32,847 bases of DNA from an uncultured Candidatus Thioglobus sp. (GTDB lineage: Bacteria > Pseudomonadota > Gammaproteobacteria > PS1 > Thioglobaceae), in contig CAJVCK010000010.1 of assembly GCA_910595805.1 (NCBI GenBank), forward strand, positions 1 through 32,847. The letters run 5' to 3'. The position numbers were made by a program, and so were the translations under genes. Below the pieces are notes generated by a model. It saw only the letters and a list, made by a program, of their open reading frames with translations, was not told the DNA's origin and ran no database searches. Of the stretch, positions 26,151 to 32,847 are shown one piece after another. The stretch's first letter is position 1. Each line of letters starts with the position of its first letter.

Positions 26151-26271
26151 ACGCCTTATATATTCAAAAATGTATAGTTGAAAATTAATAATATTAGGCG
26201 TATAGTCGTATGTAACTACTAGTATTTATAGAATTAAGTAGTTAGGTTGCCTGAGTAAAATTATTAGGCGT
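26151..26271. repeat. Three-copy decamer in the DsrE/small-protein divergent region
   Basis: TATTAGGCGT occurs twice on the + strand (26192-26201 and 26262-26271, exactly 70 bases apart). A third copy with one change, TATAAGGCGT, is on the minus strand (26151-26160). The middle copy fills the spacer of the + promoter and touches its -10; the minus copy lies where a minus-strand -10 could be. The pattern suggests an operator set for a shared regulator. Confidence 0.6.
26178..26206 (+). promoter_or_regulatory. Promoter for the small protein at 26302
   Basis: TTGAAA (26178-26183) and TATAGT (26201-26206) are 17 bases apart, each one or two bases from consensus. Transcription would start near 26213, giving a leader of about 89 bases. 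A decamer copy lies between the two elements and another lies in the leader. Confidence 0.6.
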
Positions 26272-26287
26272 GTTTTAATGTTTAAAA

Positions 26288-26293
26288 GGAGGG
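26288..26293 (+). promoter_or_regulatory. Strong Shine-Dalgarno fixing the start at 26302
   Basis: AGGAGG (26288-26293) lies 8 bases before the ATG at 26302 and is the best ribosome binding site in the window. It lies within the frame of an upstream ATG at 26278, which is therefore unlikely to be the start. Confidence 0.85.
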
Positions 26294-26301
26294 CGATAAT
26301 T

Positions 26302-26496
26302 ATGATTATGAAAAATCCGTTTGGGCTTAGAATCTACCAGCCAAAAAGTAGAGCTCCCATGGCCGTCACTGGTTTTACTAAAAGTGATTATGTTAATCCT
26401 AGAAATGCAGCGCATTCAGAGGATTTATTTCCATTGACACATGATTATAAAAAACATATGAAATCTAGAGAAGATCTAGAGCAATATAGAGGTTAG
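26302..26496 (+). CDS. Small soluble protein, unknown
   Basis: A 64-residue protein I do not recognise. It starts MIMKNPFGLRIYQPKSRAPM, has no membrane segment, signal peptide or cysteine, and ends in a highly charged stretch (HDYKKHMKSREDLEQYRG). The perfect Shine-Dalgarno sequence and a well-formed promoter argue strongly that it is expressed, probably well. It is divergent from a DsrE-family gene and shares a decamer-rich control region with it, so a linked role in sulfur or redox metabolism is possible but unproven. Confidence 0.7.
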   Translation: MIMKNPFGLRIYQPKSRAPMAVTGFTKSDYVNPRNAAHSEDLFPLTHDYKKHMKSREDLEQYRG

Positions 26497-26503
26497 GTTA
26501 ATT

Positions 26504-26535
26504 TAAAAAAATATTCATATTAGCGATATGAATAT
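26504..26535 (-). terminator. Intrinsic terminator of the tRNA operon
   Basis: ATATTCATAT (26511-26520) and ATATGAATAT (26526-26535) form a perfect 10-bp stem with a 5-base loop. On the minus strand it is followed by seven T (26510-26504). It lies 30 bases beyond tRNA-His, in the right direction for the tRNA transcript. On the + strand no T run follows it. Confidence 0.75.
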
Positions 26536-26564
26536 GAGAGGTTTTCATAAACCCTTATAAGAGG

Positions 26565-26641
26565 TGGGGCGAGAAACGGGGTTCGAACCCGCGACAACCG
26601 GAATCACAATCCGGGGCTCTACCAACTGAGCTATTCCCGCC
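26565..26641 (-). tRNA. tRNA-His (anticodon GTG)
   Basis: The minus strand gives a full cloverleaf. The acceptor stem GCGGGAA pairs with TTCTCGC (one G.T), the D arm is TAGCTCAGTTGGTAGAGC, and the anticodon loop TTGTGAT sits in a CCGGA/TCCGG stem. The T arm is GCGGGTTCGAACCCCG-like. A G is encoded at position -1 opposite C73, the identity mark of tRNA-His, and CCA is encoded (26565-26567). Confidence 0.96.
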
Positions 26642-26649
26642 ATAAACTT

Positions 26650-26726
26650 TGGTACGCCCTACACGATTCGAACGTGTGACCTACGGCTTAGAAGGCCGTT
26701 GCTCTATCCAGCTGAGCTAAGGGCGC
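26650..26726 (-). tRNA. tRNA-Arg (anticodon TCT)
   Basis: The minus strand reads GCGCCCTTAGCTCAGCTGG at the 5' end, with anticodon loop CTTCTAA in a CGGC-rich stem, T loop GTTCGAATC, and acceptor 3' strand AGGGCGT followed by A73 and encoded CCA. The first acceptor pair is G1.T72, a wobble, where E. coli tRNA-Arg(TCT) has G-C. It decodes AGA, a favoured arginine codon in AT-rich genomes. Confidence 0.95.
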
Positions 26727-26768
26727 AAAACTGTTTGCGCTCTAAAGCAATGTACAGTACTAATTTAA

Positions 26769-26845
26769 TGGTCGGAGTGAAAGGATTTGAACCTTCGACC
26801 ACCTGGTCCCAAACCAGATACGCTACCAAGCTGCGCTACACTCCG
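26769..26845 (-). tRNA. tRNA-Pro (anticodon TGG)
   Basis: The minus strand begins CGGAGTGTAGCGCAGCTTGG, has anticodon loop TTTGGGA in a TCTGG/CCAGG stem, and ends CACTCCG, A73 and encoded CCA. The acceptor stem is seven perfect pairs. C1-G72 and A73 are as in E. coli tRNA-Pro. It is the first of three tRNAs in the transcript. Confidence 0.96.
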
Positions 26846-26856
26846 AAAAAACGATA

Positions 26857-26884
26857 ATTATACTTTGTTAAGCGCCTTAGTCAA
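26857..26884 (-). promoter_or_regulatory. Promoter of the Pro-Arg-His tRNA operon
   Basis: On the minus strand TTGACT (26884-26879) and a perfect TATAAT (26862-26857) lie 16 bases apart, the best sigma70 match in the window. Transcription would start near 26850, only a few bases before tRNA-Pro. The -35 element is formed by the last codons and stop of ubiD. Confidence 0.85.
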
Positions 26885-28343
26885 TGCTTAATTCATCCCA
26901 AATACTATCAATCTTATCGATGACCGACTGATCCATAGTGATGGACTCACCCCATTCTCGGTCAGTTTCGCCTGGGAGCTTGTTAGTAGCGTCGATACCC
27001 ATTTTTGACCCTAAACCAGACACAGGGGAGGCAAAGTCAAGATAATCAATAGGTGTGTTGTTGATTAAAGTCGTGTCACGTGTTGGATCAACCCGAGTGG
27101 AAATTGCCCAAATTACTTCTTTCCAATTTTTTACATCAATATCATCATCAACAACAATCACAAATTTGGTATACATGAATTGACGCAAGAATGACCAAAC
27201 ACCCATCATTACGCGCTTAGCATGACCAGGGTACTGTTTTTTCATGCTGACTATAGCCATACGATATGAACAAGCTTCGGGCGGTAAATAAAAGTCTGTT
27301 ATTTCTGGGAACTGTTGCTGCAGTAGCGGCACAAATACTTCGTTCAGGGCAACACCTAAAACTGCAGGCTCATCAATCGGCTTACCCGTGTAGGTTGAAT
27401 GATAAATTGGATTTTTTCTGTGAGTAATCCTCTCAACGGTAAAGACCGGGAATCGCTCTACTTCATTGTAATAGCCTGTGTGATCACCGAACGGACCTTC
27501 ATCTGCCATTTCACCTGGATTAAGCACACCTTCTAGAATAATTTCTGCATTCTCTGGCACTTGTAAATCGTTACCTATGCATGAGCAAACTTTGGTTTTT
27601 TTGCCACGCAGTAAGCCTGCAAAGGCATATTCACTAAGACTATCAGGTATTGGGGTGACGGCAGCTAATGTAGTAGCTGGATCAGCGCCTAGGGCTACTG
27701 CGACTGGATATGGTTTGCCAGGGTATTTGTCACACCAATCTTTAAAATCAAGTGCACCACCACGGTGTGATAACCAACGCATGATCAGCTTGTTTTTGCC
27801 AATCACTTGTTGTCTATAAATGCCTAAATTTTGACGTTTTTTTAGCGGCCCTTTGGTGATTGTTAACCCCCAAGTGACGAGTGGGGCGGCATCTTTTGGC
27901 CAGCAAGTTTGGATAGGTAATTTGGATAAATCAACGGCATCACCTTCAATTACTACCTCTTGGCATTGACCCTTTTTAACCGACTTAACTGGCATGTTGA
28001 GAACCTGCTTGAGTACTGGTAATTTTTCAATGGCATCTTTTAAACCCTTCGGTGGCTCAGGCTGTTTGAGGTCAGCCAATAGTTTGCCTAATTCACGCAA
28101 GGCAGCTAAGTCTTCTTGCCCCATGGTCATGGCAACGCGCCGCGTAGTACCAAACAAATTAGCAAGTACCGGTATGTCAGAGCCGTTAACATTTTCAAAT
28201 AACAGCGCAGGACCTTGTTTATCAAGCGTACGACGACATATTTCTGTGATTTCTAGATAGGCATCAACTGGCGTTGATATACGTTTGAGTTCGCCTTGTT
28301 TTTCTAATTCAGAGATAAATTCACGTAGGTCTTGGTATTGCAT
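26877..28343 (-). CDS. ubiD: 3-octaprenyl-4-hydroxybenzoate decarboxylase UbiD
   Basis: A 488-residue UbiD, which decarboxylates the prenylated hydroxybenzoate in ubiquinone synthesis using prenylated FMN made by UbiX. It aligns with E. coli UbiD over its whole length: [65 protein letters not shown] and [14 protein letters not shown] are all present. The ATG at 28343 follows the dnaQ stop with one base between (TAA-T-ATG). A TTG three codons upstream would match the 'MDAM' start of the E. coli protein but is less likely. UbiX is not in the window. Confidence 0.96.
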   Translation of the reverse strand: MQYQDLREFISELEKQGELKRISTPVDAYLEITEICRRTLDKQGPALLFENVNGSDIPVLANLFGTTRRVAMTMGQEDLAALRELGKLLADLKQPEPPKGLKDAIEKLPVLKQVLNMPVKSVKKGQCQEVVIEGDAVDLSKLPIQTCWPKDAAPLVTWGLTITKGPLKKRQNLGIYRQQVIGKNKLIMRWLSHRGGALDFKDWCDKYPGKPYPVAVALGADPATTLAAVTPIPDSLSEYAFAGLLRGKKTKVCSCIGNDLQVPENAEIILEGVLNPGEMADEGPFGDHTGYYNEVERFPVFTVERITHRKNPIYHSTYTGKPIDEPAVLGVALNEVFVPLLQQQFPEITDFYLPPEACSYRMAIVSMKKQYPGHAKRVMMGVWSFLRQFMYTKFVIVVDDDIDVKNWKEVIWAISTRVDPTRDTTLINNTPIDYLDFASPVSGLGSKMGIDATNKLPGETDREWGESITMDQSVIDKIDSIWDELSID

Positions 28344-28344
28344 A

Positions 28345-29007
28345 TTAGTCAAAGTAAGTGTTGTGAGCTTCGAGTTCGTCTTCGTTGGCTAATACTATTT
28401 TAATTTTAGCGCGAGCTTCATCAACTCTAATAATTAGACTTTCTTTACTCTTATTGTTACTGTCATCATTGTCACTAAATAGAGTGGACTGCCCACCAGT
28501 CATTGCCAAGTAAACTTGCGCTAAGATTTGTGCATCGAGCAATGCACCATGCACAGTACGTGCACTAGCATCAATCTCAAAACGACGACAAAGCGCATCT
28601 AGATTGTGCATAGTTCCTGGGCGTTGTTGTTTGGAAACCTCTAGTGAATCAATAATCGTACAGTTATCTTCAATACGTTGATCAACACCCATTAGCTGGA
28701 GTTCGTGATTTAAAAAACCTAAGTCAAAAGGGGCGTTATGGATAACTAGAGTTGCGCCCTCAACATACTCTAGGAATTCTTCAGCGATTTCTTCGAATTT
28801 TGGCTTACCTTTTAAAAAACTATCTTTAATACCGTGAATTCGCTCAGAGTCACCTACCAGGCGATTAGGTTGAATGTATTGGTGATATTCATTGTTTTCA
28901 GTGATTTCACGATCAATAATTTCAGTACAGCCAATCTCAATAATGCGATGACCCTCCGAAGGTTCAATGCCTGTAGTTTCAGTATCTAGAACAATTAATC
29001 TTTCCAT
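28345..29007 (-). CDS. dnaQ: DNA polymerase III epsilon subunit
   Basis: A 220-residue DEDDh proofreading exonuclease. Exo I is [11 protein letters not shown], with the first aspartate and glutamate; Exo II is [16 protein letters not shown]; Exo III is [15 protein letters not shown], with the histidine and last aspartate. [13 protein letters not shown] is also typical of DnaQ. The C-terminal tail, which in E. coli binds the alpha subunit, is present but shorter (E. coli 243 residues). The usual neighbour rnhA is absent; ubiD follows with one base between stop and start. The start is divergent from rpoZ, 68 bases away. Confidence 0.94.
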   Translation of the reverse strand: MERLIVLDTETTGIEPSEGHRIIEIGCTEIIDREITENNEYHQYIQPNRLVGDSERIHGIKDSFLKGKPKFEEIAEEFLEYVEGATLVIHNAPFDLGFLNHELQLMGVDQRIEDNCTIIDSLEVSKQQRPGTMHNLDALCRRFEIDASARTVHGALLDAQILAQVYLAMTGGQSTLFSDNDDSNNKSKESLIIRVDEARAKIKIVLANEDELEAHNTYFD

Positions 29008-29035
29008 CGACTCGAATTTGTTTTTCGTGTAAAAT
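29007..29035 (+). promoter_or_regulatory. Probable promoter for rpoZ
   Basis: TCGACT (29007-29012) and TAAAAT (29030-29035) are 17 bases apart, about 40 bases before the rpoZ start. The -35 matches at four positions and touches the dnaQ start codon on the other strand. Confidence 0.4.
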
Positions 29036-29075
29036 TACCCATTTTATCGTATTTGAAGTTGGGAAAATAAAAGAG

Positions 29076-29417
29076 ATGGCAAGAGTTACTGTAGAAGAAT
29101 GTTTAGATTTTGTAGATAATCGTTTTGAATTGGTTTTAGTGGCTGCTAAGCGTGCACACCAGCTAAGCTCAGGTGGTTATAAATCAACTTTAGATGTTGG
29201 TAAAGATAAGCCAACTGTAGTTGCCCTTAGAGAAATTGAGGCAGGTTTAATTAATGCTTCAATCTTAACCGAAGAATATGCAATGGAAGAAGAGCTTACT
29301 GCACAGCAAAAAGTGCAAGACGCTGCTACCACCCAAGAAGTTGAAGCAGAATTATCAGTAGCAGCTGTTGATGAAGGTGTTGACGAAGTGACTGAAGTGG
29401 TTGATACTGAAGCCTAA
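29076..29417 (+). CDS. rpoZ: RNA polymerase omega subunit
   Basis: A 113-residue omega subunit, which helps assemble RNA polymerase and forms part of a ppGpp site. [20 protein letters not shown] and [14 protein letters not shown] match the family, followed by [13 protein letters not shown]. The C-terminus is about 20 residues longer than in E. coli (91) and very acidic ([25 protein letters not shown]). It is a single-gene unit with an intrinsic terminator; the usual partners gmk and spoT are not adjacent. Confidence 0.96.
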   Translation: MARVTVEECLDFVDNRFELVLVAAKRAHQLSSGGYKSTLDVGKDKPTVVALREIEAGLINASILTEEYAMEEELTAQQKVQDAATTQEVEAELSVAAVDEGVDEVTEVVDTEA

Positions 29418-29441
29418 TTTTAAACACTTAATGAATTCAAT

Positions 29442-29469
29442 AAAATGACGCTTTTGCGTCATTTTTTTT
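29442..29469 (+). terminator. Intrinsic terminator after rpoZ
   Basis: AAAATGACGC (29442-29451) and GCGTCATTTT (29456-29465) form a perfect stem with a TTTT loop, followed by further T. It is a strong terminator 25 bases after the stop. Confidence 0.93.
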
Positions 29470-29473
29470 CGCC

Positions 29474-29490
29474 CCTATAAAATATATAGG
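29474..29490. repeat. Palindrome upstream of acs
   Basis: CCTATA (29474-29479) and TATAGG (29485-29490) flank five bases and lie directly before a TATGAT hexamer (29491-29496) that could be the acs -10. No good -35 is seen 17 bases upstream, so a regulator-dependent promoter is possible. Confidence 0.4.
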
Positions 29491-29528
29491 TATGATTTAA
29501 AGCTTTATTTTTATTCAAAGAAAAACCC

Positions 29529-31448
29529 ATGAAAACCTATCCAATTGCACAATCAAATAAAACGCCTTTATGTGATGAAGCAACTTATAAAGCCATGTAT
29601 GCTGAGTCAATTAATGATTCTGATGCATTTTGGGCCAAACAAGCTAAGGTGTTCTTAGACTGGGATAGGGATTGGGATCAAACATCAAACATTGATTACC
29701 ATCAAGGCCAAATCGAGTGGTTTAAAGGTGGAGAGTTAAATGTTGCTTACAATTGTATTGACCGGCATCTGAGCGAACGCGCTGATCAAGTAGCCATTAT
29801 TTGGGAGGGCGATAATCCAGACATAAGTGAATCTGTTACCTACCAACAGTTACACGACAAAGTGGCAAAATTTGCTAATGGTTTAAAGAAGCTAGGTGTT
29901 AAAAAAGGCGACCGAGTCTGTATTTATATGCCAATGATTCTTGAAGCTAGCTATGCAATGCTGGCTTGTGCTCGTATTGGTGCGATTCATTCGGTGGTAT
30001 TTGGTGGTTTTTCGCCCGAAGCGCTTAAAGATAGAATCTTAGATTCAGAATGCAAGATTGTTATTACCGCTGATGAAGGTGTGCGTGGAGGTAAAGCGAT
30101 TCCTCTTAAAGCCAATGTAGACAAAGCGATTGGCGCTTGCGATTGTGTCGATGCAGTGATTGTGGTTGAGCGAACTAAGGGTGAAGTGCATTGGGGTGCT
30201 AAAGATATTTGGTATCACGATTTAGTGGCTGATATGCCATCTGATTGTCCATGTGAGCCTTACGATGCTGAAACGCCATTGTTTATTCTATATACATCAG
30301 GCTCAACTGGAAAGCCGAAGGGCGTGCTGCATACTTCGGGCGGCTATTTGCTTTATGCAGCCATGACACACAAATACACTTTTGATTATCAAGATGGAGA
30401 CATTTACTGGTGTACAGCTGATGTGGGTTGGGTTACAGGGCATTCTTATATTGTTTATGGTCCGTTAGCGAATGGCGCAACCACCTTGATGTTTGAAGGT
30501 GTGCCAACTTATCCAGATGCATCGCGCTTTTGGCAGGTAATCGACAAGCATCAAGTGAATACGTTCTATACTGCACCAACAGCTATTCGAGCATTGATGG
30601 GCGCTGGTGATGAATTTTTGGATAAAACTTCTCGATCAAGTTTACGTATATTGGGAACAGTAGGAGAGCCAATTAACCCAGATGTGTGGGAATGGTATCA
30701 TCGTGTTGTTGGTAATGGAAAATGCCCAGTTGTCGATACATGGTGGCAGACAGAGACTGGTGGACATATGATTACACCGTTGCCTTATGCTACAGCCTTA
30801 AAGCCAGGTTCTGCCTCTAAACCTTTTTTCGGTATTGAGCCGCAAGTGGTGAACGAACAAGGGGAAATTTTAGAAGGAGAGGTCGAAGGTATTTTAGTGC
30901 TTGCAAGGTCTTGGCCAGGGCAAATGAGAACGCTTTATAACAATCATGAGCGCTTTATGGAAGCATATTTTTCAACCTTCCCAGGGAAATACTTTGCTGG
31001 AGACGGGGTTAAGCGCGATAAAGATGGTTATTATTGGATTACTGGTCGGGTGGACGATGTTTTAAACATTTCAGGACACCGCTTAGGTACGGCTGAAATT
31101 GAATCTGCTTTGGTGCTTCATGAAAACGTCTCAGAGGCAGCCGTCGTTGGCTATCCACATGATATCAAGGGGCAAGGAATCTACGCTTATGTATCGATTA
31201 TGAGTGGTGTCGAGTCTACTAACGAACTTAAATCTGAGTTAGTGAAGTTGGTGCGAGAAGAAATCGGCCCAATCGCAACCGTTGATAAAATTCAATTTGC
31301 ACCTGGATTGCCTAAAACCCGAAGTGGAAAGATCATGCGAAGAATCCTTAGAAAGATTGCTGAGAATGATTATGACAATTTGGGTGATACCTCTACCCTA
31401 GCCGAACCAGAAGTAGTTGACGATCTAATTACTAATCGAATTAGTTAG
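29529..31448 (+). CDS. acs: Acetyl-CoA synthetase (AMP-forming)
   Basis: A 639-residue acyl-adenylate-forming enzyme that activates acetate to acetyl-CoA. Visible core motifs are [20 protein letters not shown] (A3, ATP phosphate loop), [18 protein letters not shown] (A5), [20 protein letters not shown] (A7), [16 protein letters not shown] (A8 and hinge), and [18 protein letters not shown] with the acetylation-controlled lysine. The CoA-binding and acetate-pocket tryptophan motifs fit Acs rather than propionyl-CoA synthetase. Length is close to E. coli Acs (652). The 111 bases upstream hold the rpoZ terminator and a palindrome. The stop overlaps the converging coiled-coil gene by 8 bases. Confidence 0.96.
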   Translation: MKTYPIAQSNKTPLCDEATYKAMYAESINDSDAFWAKQAKVFLDWDRDWDQTSNIDYHQGQIEWFKGGELNVAYNCIDRHLSERADQVAIIWEGDNPDISESVTYQQLHDKVAKFANGLKKLGVKKGDRVCIYMPMILEASYAMLACARIGAIHSVVFGGFSPEALKDRILDSECKIVITADEGVRGGKAIPLKANVDKAIGACDCVDAVIVVERTKGEVHWGAKDIWYHDLVADMPSDCPCEPYDAETPLFILYTSGSTGKPKGVLHTSGGYLLYAAMTHKYTFDYQDGDIYWCTADVGWVTGHSYIVYGPLANGATTLMFEGVPTYPDASRFWQVIDKHQVNTFYTAPTAIRALMGAGDEFLDKTSRSSLRILGTVGEPINPDVWEWYHRVVGNGKCPVVDTWWQTETGGHMITPLPYATALKPGSASKPFFGIEPQVVNEQGEILEGEVEGILVLARSWPGQMRTLYNNHERFMEAYFSTFPGKYFAGDGVKRDKDGYYWITGRVDDVLNISGHRLGTAEIESALVLHENVSEAAVVGYPHDIKGQGIYAYVSIMSGVESTNELKSELVKLVREEIGPIATVDKIQFAPGLPKTRSGKIMRRILRKIAENDYDNLGDTSTLAEPEVVDDLITNRIS

Positions 31449-32175
31449 ATTGTTTAGGTTGGTCAATTTTAAGTTTCTTTAAACTTTTTTTCAGCTTGTC
31501 TTTAAGGCTGACTTCACATTGATTGTGATATTTTTGTTGCATTTGACCATCCAAAGACACAACTTTATTAAATACTTTGTTTTCTAGCTCTATTGTATTT
31601 TTGATATTATCACAATAGTTATTAATTTCCTCTGTGGTGTACGAAACTAGCGTTGCAACACCAATAGCAGGTACAATTAATCCAGTAACAGCAATACCAC
31701 TTGAAGTTTCTTTAAGTGCTTCAATTCTGGTGAAATTTTTAGTAACTCTTTGAGTGTTTTGAGCAGTAAAAATATCTTTTAAATAACCAATTTTTTCAGC
31801 AGAAAGATTTAATTTTTGCTGTGTAGACTTTAAATCCCCTTGAAGGGTTTTTACCTGCTCTCTAGCGTCATTCATTTTTGACATTTCATCACCTAAAACA
31901 CTGGTTTTACTTGTTGCTAACGATAGTTTTTCTTGCGAAATCTTAAGTGCTGACTGGACTTTGATTAGTTGATTATTTAACGCTTCTAAAGTAGATGAAT
32001 GATCTATTTTTTCAGTAATAGGCTTTGCTTGTAGCGCTGTAAGCTTATTATTGTATTCCTGCGTGGTTGCTTGTAGCTCTGATTCAAGCTTGGTAATTTT
32101 ATCTGTATAGAAAAAATAGCCTGAAATTAAGGCAAATGCAAGCACGATAGTACTAAATAATGATTTGTTTTCCAT
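31441..32175 (-). CDS. Membrane-anchored coiled-coil protein, unknown
   Basis: A 244-residue protein I do not recognise. One N-terminal membrane helix (about residues 7-23, [17 protein letters not shown]) is followed by a long predicted coiled coil (about 25-135) rich in K, E, Q and L. A second hydrophobic, glycine-rich segment lies at about 159-180 ([20 protein letters not shown]). The tail holds two cysteines (188 and 220) and ends strongly basic ([15 protein letters not shown]). The layout suggests a periplasmic or envelope-spanning spacer protein. A GGGTAACCC palindrome (32177-32185) right before the ATG covers the only candidate Shine-Dalgarno (AGGG). TATAAT occurs on the minus strand at 32217-32222, but no good -35 is seen. 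Confidence 0.75.
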   Translation of the reverse strand: MENKSLFSTIVLAFALISGYFFYTDKITKLESELQATTQEYNNKLTALQAKPITEKIDHSSTLEALNNQLIKVQSALKISQEKLSLATSKTSVLGDEMSKMNDAREQVKTLQGDLKSTQQKLNLSAEKIGYLKDIFTAQNTQRVTKNFTRIEALKETSSGIAVTGLIVPAIGVATLVSYTTEEINNYCDNIKNTIELENKVFNKVVSLDGQMQQKYHNQCEVSLKDKLKKSLKKLKIDQPKQSN

Positions 32176-32263
32176 GGGGTAACCCTAAAAATAAATATAA
32201 TTAATATAGGATGAGTATTATACAGTATTTTTTGATCTATATTAGTATATTATTATATATTAA

Positions 32264-32847
<584 letters not shown>

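Overview
The window is an AT-rich, densely packed chromosomal segment of a gammaproteobacterium. Gene order and protein types (ratA/smpB divergent pair, rlmN before ispG, yebC before purL, single-chain PurL, DUF502-aspS-nadA, ubiD, RpoZ, Acs, HemB) fit that class. The low GC (judged by eye), tiny intergenic gaps, a DsrE-family protein and a rhodanese suggest a sulfur-oxidising lineage of the SUP05/Thioglobus/bathymodiolin-symbiont type. That placement is inference; no rRNA lies in the window to prove it.

Layout. 1-1737: a 5'-truncated rhodanese, an exported SEL1-repeat protein and an exported alpha/beta-hydrolase-like protein, on the + strand. 1741-3473: a minus-strand run of ratA, rluE-like and a DUF455 ferritin-like protein, divergent from smpB. 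4158-7467 (+): HU, ndk, rlmN, a small membrane protein and ispG. 7454-9747 (-): dxs and a DUF2062 membrane protein, so two enzymes of the MEP isoprenoid pathway face each other. 9861-11815 (+): trhO, a methyltransferase and the monothiol glutaredoxin grxD. 11822-20401 (-): nadA, aspS and DUF502 in one run, and yebC, purL and a YgjP-like metallopeptidase in another. 20535-22213 (-): htpX and map. 22299-26496: a patchwork of small exported or redox proteins, with an RluA-type pseudouridine synthase and an Hsp33 homologue. 26565-26845 (-): three tRNA genes (Pro, Arg, His) with a clear promoter and terminator. 26877-29007 (-): dnaQ and ubiD. 29076 to the end: rpoZ, acs, an unknown membrane-anchored coiled-coil protein and the 3' part of hemB.

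Most of the window is ordinary core genome. No insertion sequence, prophage, CRISPR array, rRNA or obvious foreign block is visible. The most unusual stretch is 22.2-26.5 kb. It holds an Hsp33 that has lost two of its four zinc cysteines, an ApaG-domain protein carrying a signal peptide, a small exported protein coded partly by a hexanucleotide tandem repeat, a tandem CDGSH iron-sulfur protein, and a divergent DsrE/small-protein pair whose intergenic region carries three copies of a decamer placed over promoter elements. A second notable site is at 351-385, where a textbook intrinsic terminator doubles as the signal-peptide coding region of the SEL1 protein.

Functional themes are translation and RNA modification (smpB, rlmN, RluE-like, RluA-like, trhO, aspS, tRNAs), cofactor and isoprenoid synthesis (dxs, ispG, nadA, ubiD, hemB), protein quality control (htpX, map, Hsp33) and Fe-S/sulfur handling (rhodaneses, grxD, CDGSH, DsrE).
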